DNA of 64,000 bases from Methylophilaceae bacterium 11. GTDB lineage: Bacteria > Pseudomonadota > Gammaproteobacteria > Burkholderiales > Methylophilaceae. Position numbers and translations under genes: made by a program. Where the stretch lies: positions 620,001 to 684,000 of the forward strand of contig JCKJ01000001.1 in NCBI GenBank assembly GCA_000525025.1, read 5' to 3'. Below, piece after piece: positions 53,419-62,605 of the stretch; the stretch's first letter is position 1, and each line of letters begins with the position of its first letter. The notes beneath the pieces are model-generated. The model saw nothing but the letters and a program-made list of their open reading frames with translations, searched no databases and had not been told where the DNA came from.

Positions 53419-53492
53419 GTAGTTTTAAGGTTGATTAAAACTACGATTCACTACAATCAACAATTATAAAACATTAAGTGTGCATTGCACAC
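53419..53492 (-). promoter_or_regulatory. Promoter region and leader of the MxaD-like gene
   Basis: TATAAT lies at 53463-53468 (minus strand). The place of the -35 is taken by the palindrome GTGTGCATTGCACAC (53478-53492), suggesting an activator site. The leader then contains a 10-bp stem, GTAGTTTTAA / TTAAAACTAC (53419-53444), with a six-base loop. Confidence 0.5.
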
Positions 53493-53533
53493 GCTTCATT
53501 TAACGTCTGACCTTGGCAGTGGTTGACCTATAC

Positions 53534-54481
53534 TTACTGCAAAATAAATTGTCCAAAAGCTCTGCTCTTGTCGCCAGTTTTGATGGTGGAGATGACTTTT
53601 TTCTGTGCAATATCAATCACAGAGACGCTATTGGTTCCCCAATTGGCAACAAGTAGAAGGTTGTTCTCAGTGTCTAGGCTGAGGCCTTCTGGTGTCATGC
53701 CTACATTCATTGTGGTGATAACCTTGCGTGTGGCTAAGTCGATGACGCTAACAGAATCATCTTGTGTATTGGTGACATACAGCTGAGTGTTTTCTGGATT
53801 GGCGATGACGCAGTAAGGGTGCTCGCCGACTTTGATGGTATAGGGTGGTTGGTCGGTATTAGTGATATCCACGACGCTAACGGTGTTGTCATACACATTG
53901 ACGCTAAACAATTGTTTGCCGTCATGGCTGAGCGCAATACCAAAAGGGTGCTTGCCCACATCGATACGCTTTTGAATACTGAGCGATGAGGTATCAATGG
54001 CGACAACCTGATTGCTATCCCTGGCCGCTACGTAGAGCGTTTGATTGTCTGGACTCACGACCAGCCCCGCAGGCGCTTTGCCAGCAATCACTGTGCGTTG
54101 AGAATTAACATTACTGGTGCTGATAGCGAGGATACGGTCGCTATACCAATCTGCTACATACAATGTTTGATTATCTGGTGAAAGAGTGATGCCTACTGGT
54201 GAGCCTTTCACTGGAATGGTTTGGATGACTTTTTGCTGAGTACTATCGATGACTGAAATCGAAGCGCCTTCTACATTCGTCACATAAACACGCTGTAACT
54301 TCTTTGAAACCGCAACGCCAACAGGCGCTTTGCCTACCGTAATGGTATGCATTATTTTTTGCTGGCGTGTATCAATGACAGAAACAGTGTGATCTCCCTG
54401 ATTGGTGATATACGCCAGTGTTTGATGCTGGCAGGCGCTTAGGCTCATGCTTAAAGCCAAAAGCCAAACAAAATTCTTCAT
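53534..54481 (-). CDS. YVTN-repeat beta-propeller lipoprotein
   Basis: A 315-residue lipoprotein with lipobox LSAC near residue 17. About seven repeats of some 42 residues follow, each with a YVTN/YVAD-type motif and VSVID, forming a seven-bladed propeller. Such proteins are often found near PQQ-dependent dehydrogenase genes, but the function is unsettled. It lies upstream of the MxaD-like gene on the same strand, 186 bases away. Confidence 0.88.
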   Translation of the reverse strand: MKNFVWLLALSMSLSACQHQTLAYITNQGDHTVSVIDTRQQKIMHTITVGKAPVGVAVSKKLQRVYVTNVEGASISVIDSTQQKVIQTIPVKGSPVGITLSPDNQTLYVADWYSDRILAISTSNVNSQRTVIAGKAPAGLVVSPDNQTLYVAARDSNQVVAIDTSSLSIQKRIDVGKHPFGIALSHDGKQLFSVNVYDNTVSVVDITNTDQPPYTIKVGEHPYCVIANPENTQLYVTNTQDDSVSVIDLATRKVITTMNVGMTPEGLSLDTENNLLLVANWGTNSVSVIDIAQKKVISTIKTGDKSRAFGQFILQ

Positions 54482-54588
54482 AACATGCCCGTAATGGTTG
54501 ATTTGATTAGATTTTATTCAAAAAAGAATGCTTTCAATAATGCCTAAAATATGAAAAAATTGCACTAAATAATTAAGGTTGTTGCTAA

Positions 54589-55092
54589 ATGTTAGATCGT
54601 GACGGATATCGCCCCAATGTGGGTATTATTCTTTGCAATTCGCACAATCAAGTGTTTTGGGGAAAGCGTATTCGAGAGCATGCTTGGCAGTTTCCGCAAG
54701 GAGGCATCAAGTATGGTGAGAGTCCAGAGCAGGCGATGTATCGTGAGTTGATGGAAGAAGTAGGGCTTAAGCCTGATCACGTCCAAATTTTAGGGCGTAC
54801 GCGGGATTGGTTGCGTTATGAGGTGCCTACTAGCTGGATTCGGCGCGAATGGCGTGGCAGCTACAAAGGACAAAAGCAAATTTGGTTTTTGTTGCGTTTA
54901 ACAGGACGAGATAGTGATGTGTCTTTGCGCGCAACCAATCAACCTGAGTTTGATGCATGGCGCTGGAGCGATTACTGGGTGCCGTTAGAAGATGTCATTG
55001 AATTCAAACGAGATGTATATAAATCTGCTTTGAACGAATTGGCTGTGCATTTGCATACCAAAGGGTTTAAGTTTCCACAGAAGAGAAGCTAA
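54589..55092 (+). CDS. rppH: RNA pyrophosphohydrolase RppH
   Basis: A 167-residue Nudix hydrolase that removes pyrophosphate from 5' ends of mRNA and triggers decay. The Nudix box runs from Gly38 to Leu60, including REL-EE-GL. The N-terminus [15 protein letters not shown] is typical of RppH. An AAGG ribosome-binding site lies 11 bases upstream. Confidence 0.96.
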   Translation: MLDRDGYRPNVGIILCNSHNQVFWGKRIREHAWQFPQGGIKYGESPEQAMYRELMEEVGLKPDHVQILGRTRDWLRYEVPTSWIRREWRGSYKGQKQIWFLLRLTGRDSDVSLRATNQPEFDAWRWSDYWVPLEDVIEFKRDVYKSALNELAVHLHTKGFKFPQKRS

Positions 55093-55115
55093 TTTTATTG
55101 TTGAAGTTGGGTCGT

Positions 55116-55856
55116 ATGTTACGAATAAAAGCTGCTTTAGTTCATTTGTTTTTAAGTGTGTTGGTCGTAGGCTTCGTACTATTTTTGATGCTATTTGTTT
55201 GGTATGCAGATGGCTTTTTTAAACTACTAGGGGGCAGTGATCTCATTTACATCATAGCTGGTGTAGATGTATGTTTAGGGCCACTGCTTACGCTGGCAGT
55301 ATTTAATCCAGCAAAAAAATCACTTAAATTGGATTTGGCTGTCATTGGATTGCTGCAAGTTTCTGCATTACTGTATGGCGCGCATGTGATGTTTCAGTCT
55401 CGGCCGGTATTTAATGTATTGGAAGAGAATGTATTTAAAGTCACCCTAGCTTCTGATTTTAAAGATGACGCTGAGTTGCAAAAAGCGAGCAAAGATAAAT
55501 GGAAGTCTCTGTCTTGGACAGGTCCGCAATTGGTTGCTGCAGTCGAGCCTACTGATCCTAAAATTAAGCAGGAGATTGTGTTTGCTGCAGGCAGTGGTGC
55601 TGACTGGAATGTTTTTCCTAAACTGTTTGTAGAGTATGACAGCCAGCGCCAAGTGGCATTAAAAAATGCGAAGCTACTTGCAGAACTTAAAACATTGAGT
55701 GCTGAAAACCGTACCAGTATCGAGCAGTTCGAGCGTCAGCATTCAGCACAAACCTACGTTTATTTACCGATTGTCAGTGGGTACGTTGCTATGGCTGCGG
55801 TGCTAAATGCTAATAATGCTGACTTTATTGAGATTCTTGATGTTCAACTGCCGTAG
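55116..55856 (+). CDS. TfpX/TfpZ family type IV pilin accessory protein
   Basis: A 246-residue inner-membrane protein with about three N-terminal spans and a soluble C-terminal domain. FVWYADGFFKLLGG and VDVCLGPLLTLAVFNP are hallmarks of TfpX/TfpZ, which modulate pilin assembly or stability. ATG 55116 is chosen; a TTG at 55098 is possible. Unusually, it is not next to a pilin gene: the two pilins lie 3 kb away. Confidence 0.87.
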   Translation: MLRIKAALVHLFLSVLVVGFVLFLMLFVWYADGFFKLLGGSDLIYIIAGVDVCLGPLLTLAVFNPAKKSLKLDLAVIGLLQVSALLYGAHVMFQSRPVFNVLEENVFKVTLASDFKDDAELQKASKDKWKSLSWTGPQLVAAVEPTDPKIKQEIVFAAGSGADWNVFPKLFVEYDSQRQVALKNAKLLAELKTLSAENRTSIEQFERQHSAQTYVYLPIVSGYVAMAAVLNANNADFIEILDVQLP

Positions 55857-56727
55857 TGCTTTGCGCTAATGCGCTGTTATTCTTGCCCATCGATTCACCC
55901 AAGCGAATTTTTTTGCTTGGATGCCATGCATCACTAAATGCGATAGACTTGGCTTGAAACAGTATCACCACGGTAGAGCCGAGTAAAAATCTGCCCATCT
56001 CTTCGCCTTGCTTGAGTTTAATAGCTTTATCTTCGTAATTCCATACGTTGATTTGTTTGCTGCGTGGTGGGTTAACGATACCACCAACCGCACCATGCCA
56101 AACAGTAGCCATGCTGCCCACAATGGTTGCGCCTACCAGTACCATCACAAATTTTCCATGCTGCTGAGATTCAAACTCACATACAACACGTTCATTTCTA
56201 GCAAATAGATTGGGTACATTGGCTGCGGTAGTAGGGTTGACGGAAAATAAATCACCCGGCACATAGGTCATGCTGATTAATGTGCCATCGCAAGGCATAT
56301 GGATGCGATGGTAGTCTTTAGGGCTCAGATATAAGCAAGCGAAATGACCATTGTCAAAAGCATTTGCCATTGCCTCGTCCCCTGCCAACAGCATTTGTGT
56401 TGTGTATTGATGGCCTTTTGCTTGGAAAATTTGGTTGTGTTCAATGGTGCCGAATTGGCTGATGGCACCATCCACCGGGCAAATGAAAGCTGTGTTTGCT
56501 AAAGGGCGCGCTCCAGTTTTGAGTGGGCGCGTGAAAAATTCGTTAAAGGTTGCGTAGCTTGCTGCATCTGCATTCAGTGCCTCCGCCATGTTGACTTGAT
56601 AGCGCTTGATAAACCATTGGATCACATTGGTTGTTAGTTTGCCGCAACGTAGATTGGCAAGCTTCCCTGCAATAGCGGTGATGGCTTGTTTGGGAAGTAG
56701 ATACTGAAGCAAAATAGCTGGTTTCAA
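55825..56727 (-). CDS. psd: Phosphatidylserine decarboxylase proenzyme Psd
   Basis: A 300-residue proenzyme that makes phosphatidylethanolamine. Self-cleavage occurs at LGST with Ser251, which becomes the pyruvoyl group. DYHRIHMPCDG holds the conserved His. TTG start with an AGGAA site ten bases upstream. Its 3' end overlaps that of the TfpX-like gene by 32 bases on the opposite strand. Confidence 0.95.
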   Translation of the reverse strand: MKPAILLQYLLPKQAITAIAGKLANLRCGKLTTNVIQWFIKRYQVNMAEALNADAASYATFNEFFTRPLKTGARPLANTAFICPVDGAISQFGTIEHNQIFQAKGHQYTTQMLLAGDEAMANAFDNGHFACLYLSPKDYHRIHMPCDGTLISMTYVPGDLFSVNPTTAANVPNLFARNERVVCEFESQQHGKFVMVLVGATIVGSMATVWHGAVGGIVNPPRSKQINVWNYEDKAIKLKQGEEMGRFLLGSTVVILFQAKSIAFSDAWHPSKKIRLGESMGKNNSALAQSTTAVEHQESQ

Positions 56728-56860
56728 GGCAAGTATTCCTGTGCGTAGTTTAGATATTCGTTAGACGTACTCAGTGGGAATAAAAAAGCACAGAACAGAA
56801 AGATTCTGTATCTGTGCTCAATTGATATATCCACTATGGTTTAGCTGGATAATGCAAAGA

Positions 56861-57892
<1,032 letters not shown>

Positions 57893-57949
57893 TCAATACA
57901 AATGCGTATTAATTAAATTTAAATCAATCTATGGAATGCGGTGGTTTGA

Positions 57950-58441
57950 TTACACTTTTAAAATGCGATCGCCGCGGCCAATGCCAGATGCGCCTGTACG
58001 CACAGTTTCTAGAATGGCGGTTTTATCAATGGCCTCTATAAAGGCGTCTAATTTGCTGCATGAACCGGTGAGTTCGATGGTGTAGCTATTATCTGCAACA
58101 TCAATAATGCGACCTCTAAAGATATCGCACATGCGCTTCATTTCATCTTTGTAAACGCCAGAGGCTTTTACTTTGACTAACATGAGCTCGCGTTCAATGT
58201 GCTTGCCATCGTTGAGGTCGAGTACTTTGACTACATCAATCAGTTTATTGAGTTGTTTGATAATTTGTTCAATCACGTCGTCAGACCCAGTCGTGACGAT
58301 GGTCATGCGTGATAGGGTGGGGTCTTCCGTCGCTGCGACGGTCAGTGATTCAATGTTATAACCACGTGCAGAGAACAAGCCGGCAACACGTGAAAGTGCG
58401 CCTGCTTCATTTTCCATTAAGAGTGAGATGATGTGTTTCAT
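57950..58441 (-). CDS. ilvH: Acetolactate synthase small subunit IlvH
   Basis: A 163-residue regulatory subunit with an N-terminal ACT domain (ISLLMENEAGALSRVAGLFSARGYNIESLTV) that senses valine. It overlaps the ilvI stop by four bases (ATGA), keeping subunit amounts matched. Confidence 0.96.
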   Translation of the reverse strand: MKHIISLLMENEAGALSRVAGLFSARGYNIESLTVAATEDPTLSRMTIVTTGSDDVIEQIIKQLNKLIDVVKVLDLNDGKHIERELMLVKVKASGVYKDEMKRMCDIFRGRIIDVADNSYTIELTGSCSKLDAFIEAIDKTAILETVRTGASGIGRGDRILKV

Positions 58442-60186
58442 TGCTTCACTCCCTTGACTTTAGGCAGCTCCATCTCTGACAAGCCTTTGCCATTTTCCAC
58501 CATTGGGAATACGTTCTCTTTTTGCTCGGTAATAAAGTCCATGAATACAAATTTATCTTTTTTCGCAAACGCTTCTTTTAGAGCACCTTCTACGTCGCTA
58601 GGCTGTGTGATTTGCATGCCAACATGGCCGTAAGACTCAGCTAACTTCACAAAGTCTGGCAAGCTGTCCATGTAAGATTCTGAGTAGCGGTCCTCATAGA
58701 AGAATTCTTGCCATTGACGCACCATGCCCAAATAGCGATTGTTCAGTAGAATCACTTTAATCGGCAGGTGATATTGTGCACAGGTCGACAGCTCCTGAAT
58801 ATTCATCTGTATGCTGCCTTCGCCTGTCACGCAGGCCACTTGTGCATTTCTGTCCGCAAATTGACAGCCCATTGCATAGGGTAAACCTACGCCCATGGTA
58901 CCCAAGCCACCAGAGTTAATCCAACGACGTGGTTTATCGAATTTGTAATATTGCGCAGCCCACATTTGGTGTTGACCTACATCTGACGTCACGTAGGCGT
59001 CACCTTTGGTGACTTCCCAAAGTTTTTCAATTACGTATTGTGGTTTGATAACAGTGCTGGATTGCTCGTAACGACCGCCATGTACCAAACGCCATTCGTT
59101 GATTTGTTTCCACCAGTCGCTGATGTCATTCTTTGCTTTTTCTTGCGCAAGAATCTCGTTCATCTCAGCCAGCACAGATTGCACGTGCCCAACAATTGGC
59201 ACATCTACTTTCACGCGCTTGGAGATGCTAGATGGGTCCACATCAATATGAATAATGGTGCGTTTTACGCTGCCAAAGTGATTGGGGTTGCCAATGACGC
59301 GGTCATCAAAGCGCGCGCCAACGGCAATCAACACATCACAGTTTTGCATCGACATGTTGGCCTCGTAAGTGCCGTGCATGCCTAACATGCCTACATATTG
59401 CTTATCAGTAGCAGGGTAGCCGCCTAAACCCATGAGGGTATTGGTCACAGGGTAGTTTAATGCACGTGCTAATTTAATCAGCTCTTCAGCGCCGTCACCC
59501 AATACCAAGCCACCGCCGGTATAAATCATTGGGCGTTTGGCTTCTAATAGTAATTTGACAGCTTTTTTAATTTGACCGCTGTGGCCTTTTAACACTGGGC
59601 TGTACGAGCGCATTTCTACCGTTTTTGGATAGATAAAGTCCGCGATGTGTGCTGTGATGTCTTTAGGGATATCGACAACTACCGGGCCAGGACGACCAGT
59701 TTTGGCAATGTAAAACGCCTTTTTAATGGTCGATGCGATGTCTTTCACATCTTTCACTAAAAAGTTGTGCTTAACACAGGGGCGCGTAACCCCCACCATA
59801 TCGACCTCTTGAAACGCATCCATGCCGATTGCAGGTACTGGCACCTGACCACTGATGACAACCAAAGGAATAGAGTCCATATAAGCTGTAGCGATGCCTG
59901 TGACTGCATTGGTGGCACCTGGGCCGCTGGTGACTAGCGCTACGCCTACTTCACCTGTTGCACGTGAGAATGCATCGGCCGCATGCACAGCCGCTTGCTC
60001 GTGACGCACTAAAATATGTTTGAAACCGTTTTGTTTGTAGATTGCATCGTAGATGTGCAACACAGCGCCACCCGGATAGCCAAAGACGAATTTGACTTTT
60101 TCCTCATTCAGGCAGCGAATAACGATCTCTGCACCAGTAATTGACTTGGTGCTAGTTTCGGCCGGGGGATGGGCTTTTGAATCCAT
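58438..60186 (-). CDS. ilvI: Acetolactate synthase large subunit IlvI
   Basis: A 582-residue thiamine diphosphate enzyme catalysing the first common step of valine, leucine and isoleucine synthesis. FGYPGGAVL and the catalytic Glu region (RHEQAAVHAADAFSRATG) are intact, and the cofactor motif reads GEGSIQMN. First gene of ilvI-ilvH-ilvC. Confidence 0.97.
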   Translation of the reverse strand: MDSKAHPPAETSTKSITGAEIVIRCLNEEKVKFVFGYPGGAVLHIYDAIYKQNGFKHILVRHEQAAVHAADAFSRATGEVGVALVTSGPGATNAVTGIATAYMDSIPLVVISGQVPVPAIGMDAFQEVDMVGVTRPCVKHNFLVKDVKDIASTIKKAFYIAKTGRPGPVVVDIPKDITAHIADFIYPKTVEMRSYSPVLKGHSGQIKKAVKLLLEAKRPMIYTGGGLVLGDGAEELIKLARALNYPVTNTLMGLGGYPATDKQYVGMLGMHGTYEANMSMQNCDVLIAVGARFDDRVIGNPNHFGSVKRTIIHIDVDPSSISKRVKVDVPIVGHVQSVLAEMNEILAQEKAKNDISDWWKQINEWRLVHGGRYEQSSTVIKPQYVIEKLWEVTKGDAYVTSDVGQHQMWAAQYYKFDKPRRWINSGGLGTMGVGLPYAMGCQFADRNAQVACVTGEGSIQMNIQELSTCAQYHLPIKVILLNNRYLGMVRQWQEFFYEDRYSESYMDSLPDFVKLAESYGHVGMQITQPSDVEGALKEAFAKKDKFVFMDFITEQKENVFPMVENGKGLSEMELPKVKGVKQ

Positions 60187-60223
60187 AAAACCTTGAATTT
60201 CGAAATAAATTGATGAACCCTCA

Positions 60224-60252
60224 ACATTAACTGTTTACGTTAAATAGGTCAA
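60224..60252 (-). promoter_or_regulatory. Candidate promoter of ilvIHC
   Basis: On the minus strand TTGACC (60247-60252), a 17-base spacer and TAATGT (60224-60229) lie about 38 bases before the ilvI start. The leader is too short for a classical attenuator peptide. Confidence 0.4.
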
Positions 60253-60289
60253 GTTTGTAGCAATAATTGCAAATTTTACGATGGCGCAG

Positions 60290-60318
60290 TTGACAATACA
60301 AATGAGAATCATTATTAT
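60290..60318 (+). promoter_or_regulatory. Fur-controlled promoter of the iron operon
   Basis: TTGACA (60290-60295), a 17-base spacer and TATTAT (60313-60318) make a strong sigma70 promoter. AATGAGAATCATTAT at 60301-60315 matches the core of the Fur box (AATGATAATCATTAT) at 14 of 15 positions and covers the spacer and -10, so iron-loaded Fur should repress it. Confidence 0.82.
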
Positions 60319-60342
60319 TTAGATTCTTTGGGAGATGAGTGC

Positions 60343-60657
60343 ATGATGATGCATACAAATCGGATGGCATATAGGAGTGGTTTGTACGATCCTGATTTGC
60401 CAACGGCAGGAGACGTCATGGCGTCGTTATGTTGTGTGGCAACACAGTACGCAAGTGAGCCGTCATTGGATTTGGCGTTGCTGGGGTATGGTTTGGCGCA
60501 GACGCTAACTGCCCCTGAGTATGCCGAGACAGATTTAATTGTGACGGTATCCAAGCAGTTGCTGGATCAGTGGCAATCGCTACTGCAAGCGCATCAGGAG
60601 TTTGAATTGCAGCAACACTCATCTGAATATGTGCCGCAATCGCTAACGGTGCAATAA
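60343..60657 (+). CDS. Unknown protein, first gene of the Fur-controlled operon
   Basis: A 104-residue protein I do not recognise. It starts MMMHTNRMAYRSGLYD at ATG 60343, eight bases after GGAG. It has a Cys pair (ASLCCVAT), no signal peptide and no clear membrane span, with a predicted helical C-terminal half rich in Gln and Leu. It begins only about 20 bases after the predicted transcription start at the Fur box and ends 39 bases before the S4 paralogue. It may take part in iron-starvation adaptation; a metal-related role for the Cys or His residues is speculation. Confidence 0.7.
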   Translation: MMMHTNRMAYRSGLYDPDLPTAGDVMASLCCVATQYASEPSLDLALLGYGLAQTLTAPEYAETDLIVTVSKQLLDQWQSLLQAHQEFELQQHSSEYVPQSLTVQ

Positions 60658-60696
60658 CAAGTATTGATAAAACAAGTTTCATAGAAAGTAGTCAAG

Positions 60697-61314
60697 ATGT
60701 CGAGATTAACAGGCCCTAGGGTCAAAATTATGCGTGCGCTTGGTGTGGATTTGCCTGGGCTTTCACGCAAAACGATAGAAGCAAGACCAACGCCACCGGG
60801 CCAGCACGGCAACAAGGCTTCACGTAAACGCCGTTCCGACTTTGGTGTGAAGCTGGTGGAGAAGCAAAAGATACGTTTTAACTATGGCTTAACCGAACGT
60901 CAAATGCGCATTTTGATTTTAGATGCGCGTAAAGGTAAAGAGCCAACAGGTGAGCGCTTATTGCAGTTGTTGGAACTGCGTATGGATAACGTAGCATTTA
61001 GAGCGGGCTATGCACCGACAGGTATTGCTGCTCGTCAACTGGTGAGCCATGGGCACATGCTGTTGAATGGTAAACGTGTGGATATTCCTTCTATCCGTTT
61101 AAAAGTGGGCGATCAAATTTCGCTGAAACCATCCAGCCAGCAAATCCCCATGGTGGTAGAGACGTTGAAAGCGCTACCGCTCGCACGTCCAGAGTGGTTA
61201 AGCTGGGATGAGCAACATAAAGTGGTGACCGTAGCGCATTTGCCGGCCATTGAAGATGTGCCGTTCCCGGTAGATGTACAACAAGTGGTGGAATATTACG
61301 CAAACCGCGTGTAA
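60697..61314 (+). CDS. Ribosomal protein S4 paralogue
   Basis: A 205-residue S4 protein. APGQHG-like PPGQHG, the YGLTERQMR block and the S4 RNA-binding domain (RMDNVAFRAGYAPTGIAARQLVSHGHMLLNGKRVDIPS) are present. It contains no cysteine and differs much from the E. coli-type S4 expected in a betaproteobacterium, being more like cysteine-free S4 of Gram-positive bacteria. It is not in an rpsM-rpsK-rpoA context, so it is almost certainly a second copy. Its position behind a Fur box suggests expression under iron limitation. Confidence 0.88.
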   Translation: MSRLTGPRVKIMRALGVDLPGLSRKTIEARPTPPGQHGNKASRKRRSDFGVKLVEKQKIRFNYGLTERQMRILILDARKGKEPTGERLLQLLELRMDNVAFRAGYAPTGIAARQLVSHGHMLLNGKRVDIPSIRLKVGDQISLKPSSQQIPMVVETLKALPLARPEWLSWDEQHKVVTVAHLPAIEDVPFPVDVQQVVEYYANRV

Positions 61315-61340
61315 TAAAGGATATGGAAGTTGTGAAGAAT

Positions 61341-61390
61341 TTAAAGCGTCCCTAACAGCGCTTTAAGTGTAGTACCGCATGGAAACATGC
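61341..61390 (+). repeat. Two consecutive stem-loops between the S4 paralogue and hemP
   Basis: TTAAAGCG / CGCTTTAA (61341-61366) has a ten-base loop; GCATG-GAAA-CATGC (61377-61390) has a GNRA-type tetraloop. Neither has a T-run. They could be processing or attenuation signals in the iron operon. Confidence 0.45.
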
Positions 61391-61479
61391 ATCTCCTTTT
61401 ATGGCTGCCTTCAACTTGATGTGTATACATGGGTTGATGTAAGTCGGCCAACTTTTTAGGGTGCTAAGCTAAGGCGATT

Positions 61480-61707
61480 GTGAACATGAAGATTATTACA
61501 AGTATTGCTTCAAAAGCCCTGCTAGATATGGATATTGCAATGGTGACAGATGCTGATGGATGCAGTAATCCAATCAAAATTACCTCTATTAAAAAATTAA
61601 ATAGTGAGAAGTTGTTTTGCGACGGTAACGAAGTAATGATTCAGCACCAAAATGAGACTTATGTACTGCGATTGACTAAACAAAATAAATTAATTCTGAC
61701 AAAATAG
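61480..61707 (+). CDS. hemP: HemP-like hemin uptake protein
   Basis: A 75-residue protein whose C-terminal half (VMIQHQNETYVLRLTKQNKLILTK region) is the HemP family signature. HemP is a small cytoplasmic protein encoded in haem uptake loci, and in some bacteria it promotes transcription of the haem receptor gene. GTG 61480 has AAGG five bases upstream; ATG 61486 is the alternative. It is followed by tonB. Confidence 0.85.
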   Translation: MNMKIITSIASKALLDMDIAMVTDADGCSNPIKITSIKKLNSEKLFCDGNEVMIQHQNETYVLRLTKQNKLILTK

Positions 61708-61746
61708 CGATATGAATCAACAGTATAAAATAGGGTTAAGCTGCGC

Positions 61747-62544
61747 ATGAAGTCAAATATTGCCACTCCAGTGACGTTGGTATACTCGGCAGAGCACGTT
61801 GTGTCTGTGCAGAAAAAGTCTGTGAAAAACCTTATTGCAGTGCAGTCGGAAGTGTTGATGCCTGTGCAGCCAGTGCTTGAGCGCCCCTTAAAATCAAAGA
61901 TCGCATTGCTGATGGTGGTGCTAGCACACGCAGCAAGCATTTATTATCTTGCCAAACAAAATCTAGAAACAATAGAGCCAGTAAAGCCAGCGCAACCGAT
62001 GCAAGTGAGTTTGATTGCGCCACCTACGCCAGAGCCCGAAGTCGTGCCGATTATTGAGCCGCCTAAACCAGTGGTACAGCCCAAACCTAAGCTTAAAAAA
62101 GTAGTTGAGAAAATTCAGCCGCTAGAAGTGCCAGCAGAGCGTATGGTGGAAGCCACAACGGTGGAGGTGAAAGAAGCAACGCCAGACCCAGTGCCGCCAG
62201 TGCAAGAGGTGGTTGAGGCCAAAGCGCCACCAAAATCAGAGCCTGTGGTGGTGGAAGAAAAAATCGAGCCACCCAAATTTGGTGTGGCGTACCTGCAAAA
62301 CCCAGAGCCTGAATATCCGCGCATGTCTAAGCGTTTAGGTGAGCAGGGGCGTGTGCTGTTGCATGTGGTAGTGGATACCGCAGGGAAGCCAACCGAGGTA
62401 ACGCTCAAAAAATCCAGTGGACATGAGCGCCTAGATGAGGCGGCGATTGAGGCTGTAAAAGGTTGGCGTTTTATTCCCGCAATGCGAAATAAAGTGGCGT
62501 TGATTGCTGCTGTGGATGTGCCCGTTAAATTCTCGTTACAGTAA
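61747..62544 (+). CDS. tonB: Energy transducer TonB
   Basis: A 265-residue TonB. A membrane anchor spans about residues 51-68 after an unusually long cytoplasmic N-terminus of some 50 residues. A Pro/Glu/Lys/Val-rich periplasmic spacer follows, then the C-terminal domain with PEYPRMSKRLGEQGRVLL and VKGWRFIPA. It transmits proton-motive force to outer-membrane receptors. Next are exbB and exbD. Confidence 0.94.
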   Translation: MKSNIATPVTLVYSAEHVVSVQKKSVKNLIAVQSEVLMPVQPVLERPLKSKIALLMVVLAHAASIYYLAKQNLETIEPVKPAQPMQVSLIAPPTPEPEVVPIIEPPKPVVQPKPKLKKVVEKIQPLEVPAERMVEATTVEVKEATPDPVPPVQEVVEAKAPPKSEPVVVEEKIEPPKFGVAYLQNPEPEYPRMSKRLGEQGRVLLHVVVDTAGKPTEVTLKKSSGHERLDEAAIEAVKGWRFIPAMRNKVALIAAVDVPVKFSLQ

Positions 62545-62605
62545 TTAGGTAGAGCGCTCAACATTTGTATGAACGATAGTTTTTTTAGTTAGAAAGTAGA
62601 ATGAA

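Noticed and set aside
60187-60223. Attenuator leader peptide for ilvIHC
   Set aside because: The leader is too short and shows no run of Leu, Ile or Val codons.
60315-60554. Minus-strand frame opposite the 104-residue unknown gene
   Set aside because: It lies antisense to the better supported Fur-operon gene, which has a promoter and ribosome-binding site.
61379-61459. A 26-codon ORF starting METCISFYG between the S4 paralogue and hemP
   Set aside because: No ribosome-binding site, and its start overlaps the GNRA-loop hairpin; treated as non-coding.
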